Shown: positions 28,402 through 35,890, counted from the stretch's first letter. The stretch: 64,000 nucleotides of DNA from Planctomycetota bacterium (GCA_029259935.1 JAJDEH010000038.1:1-64000); one strand, 5' to 3'. Program-made: numbers and translations. Notes: generated by a model from the sequence alone, not told the origin.

Positions 28402-29091
28402 ATGGATGTTATCGGTCTGATGTTCGATATGGGCGACGTACTCTTCGATGACACATTGTGGCGCCGCTGGCTGTTCCAACTTCTCAATCGCATGGGCCTG
28501 CACACGCATTATCAGGCGTTTTTTCGTGTTTGGGATTGCGAGTACTTGGACGAAGTGCACCGCGGCCGGCGAGACTACTGGGATGCGATGCGAGAATTTC
28601 TCGCCTCTTCGGGGCTGACCTCCCCACAGGCGGACGAAGTGATCGCCGCTGGACAAGCAAGACGACGACAAATCTATCAGGACATTCGCCCCTTGCCTGG
28701 CGTCGTCGCGGCGACCGCCAAGCTAAACGCGATGGGAGTGCCGATGGCCGTGCTCAGCAACGCTCCGTGGCCGGGCGAACGGCAATCTCAATTGTTAGAC
28801 CGTCTCGGGCTGGCAGGAAGGTTTCAGCCTGTCCTTTCATCGTTCGATTTGGGGCTCACCAAACCTTCGCCGGAAGCCTATTGTGCGGCCGTTGAAGAAA
28901 TGGGTTTCGCGACGGAGCAAATCGCTTTTGTCGGACATCATGCGGCCGAATTGGAAGGCGCTCGCGCCAGTGGAATGCCGACCATCGCCGTTAACCACGA
29001 CGACAATGCCGTTGCCGACATCTATCTCGAACACATTCAGCAGTTGCCTTCAGCCGCAAGATTCAATCCCCCTCGGATGCTAGCTGGTTAG
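28402..29091 (+). CDS. HAD-superfamily hydrolase, atypical motif IV
   Basis: 229 residues from ATG 28402, with AAGGA ten bases upstream; a GTG at 28378 is less likely. Motif I is FDMGDVLF (nucleophile Asp9), motif II is LSNAP and motif III is LTKPSP. Motif IV, normally GDxxxD or DDxxxN, reads GHHAAELEGA, so the usual first acidic metal ligand is a His. This resembles YihX/HAD-IA sugar-phosphate phosphatases in the first motifs, but the metal site is unusual. It is cytoplasmic. It is the third gene of a possible sugar-metabolism run with the Gfo/Idh and nucleotidyltransferase genes. Confidence 0.82.
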   Translation: MDVIGLMFDMGDVLFDDTLWRRWLFQLLNRMGLHTHYQAFFRVWDCEYLDEVHRGRRDYWDAMREFLASSGLTSPQADEVIAAGQARRRQIYQDIRPLPGVVAATAKLNAMGVPMAVLSNAPWPGERQSQLLDRLGLAGRFQPVLSSFDLGLTKPSPEAYCAAVEEMGFATEQIAFVGHHAAELEGARASGMPTIAVNHDDNAVADIYLEHIQQLPSAARFNPPRMLAG

Positions 29092-29237
29092 GATTCTTGA
29101 GCGCCGGACCAGGAAGTAAAATTGCATTTTCGGCACAATCGGCAAGGTCGACCTCAAGTCGCTCTCTTCAACTTGTCGAAACTTCAGACACGGTAATCTT
29201 CCGTCAGTTCGATTTCCTCACAGGAAGGTAATGGGCT

Positions 29238-29465
29238 ATGAAGAGCGCGTGTCTCTTGGTGGCGAGTTTAGTGATGCTGGCAAACGCCATGGGCTGCGCG
29301 ATGTGCTGTAGTCCCTATGACTGCTCTTATTCAGCCCACGGCGGCCGTTGGGAGCGATCGAACATCAATTCAGGTCGCGTTGGATCAGCATTCGAACCCG
29401 CCGGCGGCGTGATTCACGAAGTGCCGGTACCCCAGCCTCCTCCACCTCCCCATTTGGCTCGTTGA
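29238..29465 (+). CDS. Small Cys-rich lipoprotein
   Basis: 75 residues with AGGAAGG upstream of ATG 29238. The signal ends in ANAMGC, a lipobox with Cys20, and is directly followed by AMCCSPYDC, so four Cys cluster at the mature N-terminus. An SAHGGRWER segment, then GRVGSAFEPA, and a Pro-rich tail follow. I recall similar small lipoproteins in other planctomycetes, but no function. A weak hairpin and T5 follow near 29491-29522. It is monocistronic. Confidence 0.75.
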   Translation: MKSACLLVASLVMLANAMGCAMCCSPYDCSYSAHGGRWERSNINSGRVGSAFEPAGGVIHEVPVPQPPPPPHLAR

Positions 29466-29620
29466 ACAAGTCGGCTACTGCGTAGTCAAAGCCCGGAATC
29501 TGGGTCGGGTGGCCGCTTTTTCGAATCAGCCAATGTAGTTCCGCCGACTTGTCGCTCGTATAATAGTAGCAAGTGCGACGGCGATGTCTTCAGTTTTTCG
29601 AAGTGGTGATGAGGTGTATT

Positions 29621-29869
29621 ATGAAAACTCCAGAACCTGTCCGCCTGGCTGTCGACGCTACCAGTGATGGCCTGTTCCAGGCAGACGATGGCTATGTTTT
29701 CATGTCGATGGATTTGTTTAGGGAAGTGATGGGCGTGGGTAGCGATGAGGGCTTGCAGGCGTCGCTGTCCGCCATTCGCGAGGGGCTAGCCGACGTGGAA
29801 GCGGGACGCACGCAAGAAGTGGGCGAGTTTTTCGCCGAATTCGACCAGAAGCATGGACTATCAAGTTAG
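29621..29869 (+). CDS. ParD-like antitoxin
   Basis: 82 residues from ATG 29621, which has GAGGTG five bases upstream; the frame is open further 5' without support. The C-terminal half (REGLADVEAGRTQ, then EFFAEFDQKHGL) is the acidic helix pattern seen in antitoxins paired with ParE toxins, where it wraps the toxin. The gene overlaps the next one by 17 bases, the usual antitoxin-first layout. It probably represses its own promoter together with the toxin. The N-terminal DNA-binding part is not obvious. Confidence 0.8.
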   Translation: MKTPEPVRLAVDATSDGLFQADDGYVFMSMDLFREVMGVGSDEGLQASLSAIREGLADVEAGRTQEVGEFFAEFDQKHGLSS

Positions 29870-30179
29870 GGTCTCGGAACGGGCCAAACGAGACATCGAA
29901 GACGACTTTCAATACGTCCAGGCGCACGCGCCGGAGTCGGCGGTGCGTTGGCGCTACGGCATCGAACAGAAGGTCCTCAGCTTGAGAGCGTTTCCGTCTG
30001 GATTCGGACTCGCACCCGAAAACGACCATGAGGAGGCCGAACTGCGCCAGACTCTCTTTGGGAGATGGCGGATTCTGTTTATTGTTGAAGCCGAAATAGT
30101 CTATGTCCTCACGATCCGCCATAGTGCCAGGGACTTGATGTCGGCCAGTGAGATCAAACGCCTGCTAGACGGTGTTTGA
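29853..30179 (+). CDS. RelE/ParE-superfamily toxin
   Basis: 108 residues. The fold pattern is clear: VRVSERAKRDIEDDFQYV helix, then the hairpin WRYGIEQKVLSLRAFPSG, and the C-terminal strands RQTLFGRWRILFIVEAEIVYVLTIRHSARD, where IRHSARD matches the conserved end of ParE/RelE toxins. ParE members poison gyrase and RelE members cut mRNA on ribosomes; the sequence does not decide which. Co-translation with the antitoxin is expected from the 17-base overlap. Confidence 0.88.
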   Translation: MDYQVRVSERAKRDIEDDFQYVQAHAPESAVRWRYGIEQKVLSLRAFPSGFGLAPENDHEEAELRQTLFGRWRILFIVEAEIVYVLTIRHSARDLMSASEIKRLLDGV

Positions 30180-30201
30180 TGCCCCAATCGCCATCTTCTA
30201 G

Positions 30202-30265
30202 CCAATTTCGCGGTGATAGCCGTGGACCCAATTTCGCGATATGCTGGACGTATCGTGAAAATTGG
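30202..30265. promoter_or_regulatory. Triple CCAATTTCGCG-type repeat before nucleosidase gene
   Basis: CCAATTTCGCG occurs at 30202-30212 and again at 30228-30238. The second copy, extended to CCAATTTCGCGATA, pairs with TATCGTGAAAATTGG at 30251-30265 as a near-perfect inverted repeat with a nine-base loop. It may be an operator or leader hairpin for the nucleosidase gene that starts at 30277, or a boundary to the toxin gene. Confidence 0.4.
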
Positions 30266-30276
30266 CGAGATTACCC

Positions 30277-31146
30277 ATGCTACTCCGCTTGTTGGTCAGC
30301 CAGATTCTTCGTCAGGCGGCCGAGAAAAAATTCCACCCTGCCGCACAGCGGTCTCAGGAACCCGAAACCCGGGACGCTGAGGATGATCAGAGTGCGCCGG
30401 AACCGGCTCCTCCGTGCGAAATCGCCGTTGTGTTCGCCATGGGAGTCGAAGCGGGCGGGTTTGTCGATCTGTTAAAGAACGTGGCGACGACCAAGTGCAG
30501 TTCGTTCATGGAGCACGTCGGCGACTTGAACGGGCGTCGAGTGGTCGTTGCGGAATCGGGGGTTGGCCGCGAAAACGCTGCCCGGGCTACCGAAGATCTG
30601 ATTCGCCTGCACCAGCCGCCCTGGGTCGTTTCCGCGGGATTCGCCGGTGCTCTGCATGAGGACTTGCGGAAGGGCCATTTTTTGATGGCCAATCATGTGG
30701 CCGACTGCCAGGGAAATCAAATGGACGTCGGATTGAAGATGGACCCGGAGGTGATCGCCGCCACCAAGGGATTGCATCTGGGCCGCTTGCTCACGGTGGA
30801 CCACATCGTCCGGCACGCCGAGGAGAAACGCAAGCTGGGCCAACAGCACGATGCCGTCGCGTGCGATATGGAGACGATCGCGGTGGCCCAAGTGTGCAGC
30901 CGTTTGGGAGTCCGCTTCCTTTCGGTACGCGTGATCAGCGACGCGATTGACGATGATCTGCCGGTTGAGGTCGAGAAGTTCTTGGGGCAGAAGTCGCTGG
31001 CTGGAAAGATCGGTGCCGCGGCGGGAGCCATTCTAGGCCGGCCCTCGGTCGTGAAGGACATGTGGAGGCTCAAGGAAGATGCCCTCAAAGCGACGGATCG
31101 GCTAGCGAAATATTTGAAGGGCGTGATGCCGCAATTGATCCCTTAG
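30277..31146 (+). CDS. MTA/SAH-nucleosidase-like phosphorylase
   Basis: 289 residues from ATG 30277; a TTG five codons upstream is in frame. A charged Ala/Glu/Pro-rich N-terminal segment (about 45 residues) precedes the PNP-fold: IAVVFAMGVEAGGF, VVVAESGVGRENAA, VVSAGFAGAL and the nucleoside-binding AVACDMETIAVAQ, followed by VRVISDAIDDD with the catalytic-type Asp. Family members split methylthioadenosine or S-adenosylhomocysteine; related proteins act in hopanoid side-chain making. The substrate is open. The stop overlaps the convergent 38-residue gene by four bases. Confidence 0.83.
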   Translation: MLLRLLVSQILRQAAEKKFHPAAQRSQEPETRDAEDDQSAPEPAPPCEIAVVFAMGVEAGGFVDLLKNVATTKCSSFMEHVGDLNGRRVVVAESGVGRENAARATEDLIRLHQPPWVVSAGFAGALHEDLRKGHFLMANHVADCQGNQMDVGLKMDPEVIAATKGLHLGRLLTVDHIVRHAEEKRKLGQQHDAVACDMETIAVAQVCSRLGVRFLSVRVISDAIDDDLPVEVEKFLGQKSLAGKIGAAAGAILGRPSVVKDMWRLKEDALKATDRLAKYLKGVMPQLIP

Positions 31147-31259
31147 TTTGAACCATCCAGTCCGAAACGGCGGGTAAATCGCTGGGCTCGGTGGCGGGCG
31201 TACCACTGTCGCTTGGCCTTGTTCACTGAGTGGCGTCGTTTTCGTTTTCCATCGGGCAT
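31143..31259 (-). CDS. Overlooked 38-residue highly basic protein
   Basis: ATG 31259 is preceded by a perfect AGGAGG eight bases upstream. The frame runs 38 codons to TAA at 31143-31145. The product starts MPDGKRKRRHSVNKAKRQWY and has 13 Lys/Arg and two His in 38 residues, one Trp and no Cys. Its size and charge resemble small ribosomal or RNA-binding proteins, but I do not recognise a named family. It is convergent with the nucleosidase gene (four-base overlap). Downstream of it on the same strand there is no partner. Confidence rests on the ribosome-binding site and the strongly biased, non-random composition. Confidence 0.62.
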   Translation of the reverse strand: MPDGKRKRRHSVNKAKRQWYARHRAQRFTRRFGLDGSN

Positions 31260-31355
31260 GATGCTGTCCTCCTAAGAATACGTAGCGAGGACGAATGAGG
31301 ACTGTGACAAAAATTCCCGACAGAATGCTGCGTTGAGTTTGGCCATTGGGAAAGA

Positions 31356-32375
31356 TCAAGGCCGGATTTCTATCCTACGGCCTTGGTCGGCGCTTGCGTG
31401 GGCACCGAGTACCACATTGAGTGCTCGGTAGGCATCCTCCAGGTCCGAGCTTTTGCGGACAAGACTGGTGACCGCGCGGTGAAACTGCGTGAGCAACTGT
31501 TCGCCCACGGGACGCTCGCTATCCAAGGACTCCAGATGCTGGCCCGCTTTGTCGAACCAAATCAATCGAGTGGGCAGATCGACGAAAGCGACACCGTGCT
31601 CGCAACTGACCTGCAATGCGGCGGGCGGTCGAAAGGAAATTGCTTCGGGCCAAGTTTTCGACATGTAATCGCCGCAACTGATTTGCGCTAGTGGCCCAGT
31701 GCCTGGGGCAGTGGCCTCCGAGAAGTCGAGGCTCATCATGTGATAATCGTCCGCGACCTGCTCGGCGTTCATCGCCTGGTGCTTAATACCCACGACGGAT
31801 GTTGGCTCGGAGCCCACGATGTAGCGGCACCAATCGACCAGTTCCATCATGGCCTGCATGTCGGAGGGACATTCAGGCGCGTGAACCGCCCGGTTGGCGT
31901 CTTCCGTCAAACGCCGGCGTTCGTGACAAAACAGCATTTGCGGTTGCCCCAGTTTGGTCGCCAGCAACTCCTTCAGCCTGAGGGTCGCCGGCGCGTGCCG
32001 CCGAGGCAATTCGGCCATGAACGCGACACCGGATGCTTCCACCCGCTGCTTGATCTCGCGCGCCGAGACGGGATCGATTTCCAAGGAGACCGACGTATAA
32101 ACCGCCTTGCCGGCTTCACAGGCCGCGATGATGGGCAGGGGACCCACCCAGTCTTGGGACAAAATGAAGACGGCGTCAATGTCCTCGCGGGAAGCCATTG
32201 CGCGAAACCCGTCGACACAGCAGGCATTGAATTCCCGAGCCGCCAAATCGGCTCGCTGGGCCACCTCCGAACAAATGGCCCGCACCTCGAAACGATCCGA
32301 GAGCGCTCGCAAAGCAGGCGCATGCCGCGAGTTCCAGGCCCCCCCCAGTCCAATAATTCCGATACGAAGTTTCAT
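31356..32375 (-). CDS. Gfo/Idh/MocA-family oxidoreductase lacking the EKP motif
   Basis: 339 residues. The Rossmann start is clear (RIGIIGLGGAWNSRHAPAL). At the place where the family has EKP, the sequence reads YTSVSLEIDP, so the catalytic Lys is missing. The C-terminal domain has CPSDMQAMMELVDWCRY in place of the usual GGGxxxDxGxH pattern. This suggests a non-catalytic or altered member that still binds nucleotide. It is cytoplasmic, with no operon partner: the next gene on this strand is 83 bases beyond the small basic ORF. The other Gfo/Idh gene (26237-27346) keeps its motifs. Confidence 0.8.
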   Translation of the reverse strand: MKLRIGIIGLGGAWNSRHAPALRALSDRFEVRAICSEVAQRADLAAREFNACCVDGFRAMASREDIDAVFILSQDWVGPLPIIAACEAGKAVYTSVSLEIDPVSAREIKQRVEASGVAFMAELPRRHAPATLRLKELLATKLGQPQMLFCHERRRLTEDANRAVHAPECPSDMQAMMELVDWCRYIVGSEPTSVVGIKHQAMNAEQVADDYHMMSLDFSEATAPGTGPLAQISCGDYMSKTWPEAISFRPPAALQVSCEHGVAFVDLPTRLIWFDKAGQHLESLDSERPVGEQLLTQFHRAVTSLVRKSSDLEDAYRALNVVLGAHASADQGRRIEIRP

Positions 32376-32535
32376 TCAAAAACGGTGAAAAAGAGTAGAT
32401 TCGGCGGATCGGAGAACGGGTGGAAAGGGAAGGAATTAGCATCACCCTGACCATTGGAGAATTATATCTCGCCGATTATATCTCTTCGCCGCGATTTCTC
32501 ATAACCGCGTCCGGAAGGCGACAGGCCCCGCCGGT

Positions 32536-33228
32536 TTACGCCTCCGCTTCCGGATCTCCTCCCCCCTTGCTATCCGGAAAGTAATCGCCGGCGGATACGC
32601 CCATCGAGACATAAATGCTCATCAGGCCATCGACGGACATGTCGGCTGTATGCACGCAATGCACCGGAACGAAGAAAAGTCCCCCGCCAAAGGGGATCGG
32701 CGCGGTCGGAACCACGACAATCTGGTAGTCAGCGCCGTTGATCGTATAGGTCGTGGGCGACACAAGCAGTGCCAAGACGCCCGCTCCGTTTTCCTTGCCA
32801 AACACACAAAAGACTGGGACCATTCCTTTCAGTACGTCGTCATCTCGCTTGTCCATCATTCCCACGACTTGCTTGGATGCCGTGTACAAACTGCCGAGCA
32901 GCGGAATGCGGCTCACGATCGCCTCTAGCGTTCGCTCGACGAACCGCCGCGCGCCGAGTTCCAAAAACACACCCAGGGCGAGTATGGCCGCCAGTACGAC
33001 GATCCAACCGACCGCATAGCTCACAATGGCGGGTTGCTCGCTGACCAGCTTCAGTCCAAGCTCATTCAACTGTTCACCCAAGACCGTGTCAGGACCGACA
33101 AAGCCGGAAACAAAGCCCGCCACCCAAATGACGACCGCTCCTGTAATCACTAGCGGAAGGATGGCCAAGGCCCCCCCGATGAAGCAGCGAACAATTCGTT
33201 GCCAAATGTTGCGAAACGTTTTTCTCAT
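32536..33228 (-). CDS. DUF502-family membrane protein
   Basis: 230 residues from ATG 33228; an in-frame codon at 33261 adds 11 residues. Two hydrophobic N-terminal segments (about residues 18-42 and 73-95) are followed by the family core: RIPLLGSLYTASKQVV, then PVFCVFGKENGAGVLALLV and GGGLFFVPVHCVHTADMSVDGLM. DUF502 proteins occur in many bacteria, and a plant homologue is linked to endomembrane trafficking. The bacterial role is not settled. The acidic tail is short. No neighbour is co-directional and close. Confidence 0.85.
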   Translation of the reverse strand: MRKTFRNIWQRIVRCFIGGALAILPLVITGAVVIWVAGFVSGFVGPDTVLGEQLNELGLKLVSEQPAIVSYAVGWIVVLAAILALGVFLELGARRFVERTLEAIVSRIPLLGSLYTASKQVVGMMDKRDDDVLKGMVPVFCVFGKENGAGVLALLVSPTTYTINGADYQIVVVPTAPIPFGGGLFFVPVHCVHTADMSVDGLMSIYVSMGVSAGDYFPDSKGGGDPEAEA

Positions 33229-33486
33229 GGGACGTTTTCTTGAGTAGACAAAGTGATCCATGGATCGAATCGAGTACCTTGCTTTCGATTCTACCTGGAC
33301 CTGCGAGGCCGCGACACGAGGAATTCTTAGTCAGGCAGTGCCTCGGGCCGATGCGAACTATCGCTCGGACCGGTATCGCCGCCCTGCTGGCCACTTTGAA
33401 TGCCCATGCCCTCACTCGTGAGCATGCCCGGCTGCGGCGAGAAAGACTTCACGATCGAAGCCGCCGCCATACAAAAAATGGGGCTG

Positions 33487-33510
33487 GAAGACAGGCTTCA
33501 GCCTGTCTTC
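33487..33510. repeat. REP-like palindrome
   Basis: GAAGACAGGCT, two bases, AGCCTGTCTTC: a perfect 11-bp inverted repeat, followed by a further partial copy (TCAGCCTGAAAG). Short palindromes of this style look like dispersed REP elements, here between DUF502 and cold-shock genes. Confidence 0.5.
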
Positions 33511-33587
33511 TCAGCCTGAAAGTTACACTCCAACCCCACGGTCGGCGCGGTCGCTAAAACAAGGTCAGGCAAGCTGCCTTTACGACC

Positions 33588-33615
33588 CAGCTCGAAACTC
33601 CCTTGTTTCGAGCTG
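33588..33615. repeat. Perfect 10-bp stem beside an A8 tract
   Basis: CAGCTCGAAA and TTTCGAGCTG are separated by eight bases and followed on the plus strand by C and eight A. Read on the minus strand, the T8 comes before this hairpin, so it is not itself a standard terminator but lies just past the proposed cold-shock terminator. Confidence 0.4.
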
Positions 33616-33616
33616 C

Positions 33617-33638
33617 AAAAAAAATTGTCGATGACGAC
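33617..33638 (-). terminator. Probable terminator of cold-shock gene
   Basis: On the minus strand a small GTCG-TCAT-CGAC hairpin, which begins at the last base of the stop codon, is followed by AA and eight T. The stem is short, so efficiency is uncertain. Confidence 0.5.
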
Positions 33639-33835
33639 TATTTGACTGTGACGTTTTCAGCCCGAGGACCCTTCGGGCCTCTGCCTTCTTCGTATTCCAC
33701 GGCCTGGCCTTCTTGCAGCTCTTCGATTCTTGTTCCTACAAGAGCCGAGTGATGAAAGAAAATCTCGCTTTGCTCGCCCTCAATGAACCCAAAACCCTTT
33801 TCAGTGATCAGTTTTTTGATCTTGCCTTCTGGCAT
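33638..33835 (-). CDS. Cold-shock-domain protein
   Basis: 65 residues, the usual size for a CspA-like OB-fold protein. RNP1 (KGFGFIE, residues 13-19) and RNP2 (IFFHHS, about 25-30) are intact, followed by the acidic loop and a RGPKGPRAENV ending. Such proteins bind single-stranded RNA/DNA and melt RNA structure. The long AT-rich upstream region (33836-33900) could carry the long leader often seen with csp genes. It is monocistronic. Confidence 0.94.
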   Translation of the reverse strand: MPEGKIKKLITEKGFGFIEGEQSEIFFHHSALVGTRIEELQEGQAVEYEEGRGPKGPRAENVTVK

Positions 33836-34295
33836 CTAACGACTCCCAACAAAAGAAATTAAAAATACTATCCTGCTCGCATGGCTGGGCCCCAATCGAG
33901 GCTTCGAATATCCATCTCTCAATCTTCATCGACGCAATGATCCACTAGGACAGTTTTCGCGGGATGGAAAATAGAGGTGGGAAGCTATGCGACCAAGAAA
34001 AACGGCGGAGTGCCTTAGGAGCAAGAGAATCAAGTCGCAGTCGAGAGCAAGTTGGCTGGGCGAAACGGCGTGAACGAAAACGCCCAGATGTCCGCTGAAT
34101 CGAAGCTGTTTGAACACAATACGCAACGGGCGCATTATCCTCGCATCCTTAACGAGAATTAGTCTACCACCCCCAGTTGTGCCGTCAATGGCAGCTTGAT
34201 GATGGAATTCCGAGATGGAATTCGATGTCTTGATCCGGGCTGGCCAGAGCAATCGACTCTCCGCTGGTCGATGGCCCCGGCGTCGCCCTCTTTTC
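33836..34295. other. Gene-poor spacer upstream of cold-shock gene
   Basis: No gene is supported in these 460 bases. The first 60 bases are AT-rich and would fit a csp promoter and leader on the minus strand. The remainder continues the frame of the interrupted gene described at 34296-34688 for a further 36 codons, up to a TGA at 34185-34187. Confidence 0.4.
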
Positions 34296-34688
34296 TCACT
34301 CGGACGGTGGACGGCTTGAACGGCCATTTCGCGGCAGGTAGAAGGAACTCGGATTCGGGCTGTTGCCCCGAGGCGGCCCGTGAAAGTTGGTCGATTTGTT
34401 TGAATAGATGCTTCCGCCGGAACCAACACTTGGCGGCGCTGCTGCGGGGGTCATTGGCAAGCGGAAGTCGCCGCATCGGGTGTAATGTCGCTTAAAGGCA
34501 ACTCGCCGATTCGCGATAGGGGCCGCTACGTTCGGTGTGCTTTGGACGGGCCGGGAATAGAACTGAGCCGGTCGCTGGTAGTAGCCCCCAAACGGAGGGC
34601 TGCATCCACCAACCCCTCAGCTTCCTGAAAGGAGATAGGGAAAGATGCACGGCAACAAGATGGCGGCGACAGCAATCGTCCTTCGCAT
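34296..34688 (-). pseudogene. Nonsense-interrupted secreted-protein reading frame
   Basis: ATG 34688 has AAGGA eight bases upstream and begins a typical signal sequence (MRRTIAVAAILLPCIFPYLL). After 23 codons comes TGA (34617-34619). The same frame then stays open for 106 codons with secreted-protein composition rich in Pro, Gly, Ser, Asn and Tyr: GVGGCSPPFGGYYQRP directly after the TGA, then repeated Ser-Pro-Asn-type segments, to a TGA at 34296. The VGGC after the first TGA would be a lipobox-like site. The simplest reading is a small lipoprotein gene killed by one nonsense mutation. Recoding is possible but has no other support here. Confidence 0.42.
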
Positions 34689-34914
34689 GGATTACATCCT
34701 TGTACTAAAGTGATCGTCCTGATCTCGAATACAGGCCACATGTATGCGCGTTTCATACCATAAGTGGGGGCTGATGTTCTTCCGATCCGCGGCGTTGTCC
34801 TGTTGCCAATATTCAGCAAATCACCGTGAGCGAGTGCGGCAACCGGTCGCGCGCCGCCCATGGTCGCGGTCAAAGTTCATTGTAAATCCACCCGCACGTT
34901 GAAAGAATTACAAC

Positions 34915-35418
34915 ATGTCCGACTTCATCCACCAGCGCCATAAGCCGCCGGCGCGGCTCGAGCGGCCGCGCGAACTGGTGGTGGCTTGTCCGCCGCTACG
35001 CAGCAACGTGAATCTATCGCGCATTGCGCGAACGGCAAGTTGTTGCGGGGTGGGCCGCATGATTGTCGGCGGCGGAAACGCGCGGATCGATCCAAAAATC
35101 GCGCGGGACGCGGTCGACCAATTGAAAGTGGAAGTTCGGCGTTCGCTGGCTCCGGCGCTGAAGGTGTTAAAGTCCGATGGCTACCGAATCGTGGGGCTCG
35201 AGCAAACGACGAATTCAGCCAGCTTGCATGGCTACCAATTTGAAAGGCGCTCGGTGTTGGTGGTCGGACACGAGCGCAAGGGCCTGGATGACGAGATTCT
35301 CCAGCAGTTGGACGTTGCCATTGAAATCCCCGTCTATGGCCTTCCGCACAGCTACAACGTCGCCACGGCGGCTTCGATGGCCTTGTACGAGTATTGCCGG
35401 CAGTTCCCATCCGGCTGA
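34915..35418 (+). CDS. SpoU/TrmH-type RNA 2'-O-methyltransferase
   Basis: 167 residues, the minimal SPOUT methyltransferase length without an extra RNA-binding domain. The motifs are clear: NVNLSRIARTASCCGV (motif 1, Asn and Arg), LVVGHERKGLDDEIL (motif 2) and IPVYGLPHSYNVATAASMALYEY (motif 3), which form the knotted SAM pocket. It methylates ribose in tRNA or rRNA; which site cannot be told. It is cytoplasmic and dimeric by family. It is convergent with the HAMP protein gene, seven bases apart. Confidence 0.9.
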   Translation: MSDFIHQRHKPPARLERPRELVVACPPLRSNVNLSRIARTASCCGVGRMIVGGGNARIDPKIARDAVDQLKVEVRRSLAPALKVLKSDGYRIVGLEQTTNSASLHGYQFERRSVLVVGHERKGLDDEILQQLDVAIEIPVYGLPHSYNVATAASMALYEYCRQFPSG

Positions 35419-35425
35419 CAAGCCA

Positions 35426-35890
35426 CTATTCGGCCGGTTCTTTCGACGGGGCCGGCGTTGGCTCTGGCTCACTCCGCGACTTGCCATCGGCGGATCGCAA
35501 TCTCTGAATCATGGCGTTTAGGTCGTTCGCCAGGGACTGCCAGTCATCCATCTTGCGGAAGTGAATTTCTTTCTTGTCGCCAAACGTAACATTTTGGACG
35601 AAGGACTGAAGTCGTAAAATCGGCCCGACAAAACGGTTGCTCACTTTCAGCGAATCCCGCACGAAAAAGGGGACGAGGCAAATCGACACGAGCAGGAACG
35701 AGGCGAGCGTAACACGAAGCTGGAATTTCCATGCGTCTTGGGATTGCAGCGGGTTCATCAACATTTGGATCAGCACGGCCGCCGCGCAGGCCGCCAGGAT
35801 GAACAGCAGCCAATGCACCAAGAGTTGCCGAATCAGCCGGACTTGTATGTCGCGGTGAATTAAATTTCGTTTTCGTTGATTGGTCGACAT
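35426..35890 (-). CDS. Two-helix membrane protein with HAMP-like region
   Basis: 154 residues from ATG 35890; the frame is open upstream to 35953. A basic N-terminus leads to membrane segments at about 24-44 and 58-77, followed by a HAMP-like stretch (SNRFVGPILRLQSFVQNV and MDDWQSLANDLNAMIQRL) and a Pro/Glu-rich tail. Without any output domain it cannot be a complete sensor. It could be a methyl-accepting or kinase-derived stub or a structural protein. Similar short HAMP proteins seem common in planctomycetes (recollection, not checked). Confidence 0.72.
   Translation of the reverse strand: MSTNQRKRNLIHRDIQVRLIRQLLVHWLLFILAACAAAVLIQMLMNPLQSQDAWKFQLRVTLASFLLVSICLVPFFVRDSLKVSNRFVGPILRLQSFVQNVTFGDKKEIHFRKMDDWQSLANDLNAMIQRLRSADGKSRSEPEPTPAPSKEPAE

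Larger units (their letters stand above)
33229..33637. other. Gene-poor spacer with palindromes
   Basis: 409 bases without a supportable gene. A 105-codon frame on the plus strand has no ribosome-binding site and Arg-rich low-quality sequence. The region holds two perfect palindromes described separately and the end of the cold-shock gene transcript. Confidence 0.5.

Noticed and set aside
31102..31359. 85-codon minus-strand ORF
   Set aside because: It overlaps the 38-residue basic gene in another frame; only the latter has a Shine-Dalgarno and it explains the base composition better.
33240..33557. 105-codon plus-strand ORF
   Set aside because: No start signal, runs through a REP-like palindrome, and has an Arg-rich low-quality translation.
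33926..34429. 167-codon minus-strand ORF
   Set aside because: It is a shifted frame over the interrupted secreted-protein gene and lacks a ribosome-binding site.
34526..34873. 115-codon minus-strand ORF
   Set aside because: Another shifted frame; the signal-peptide frame starting at 34688 has the ribosome-binding site and a better composition.
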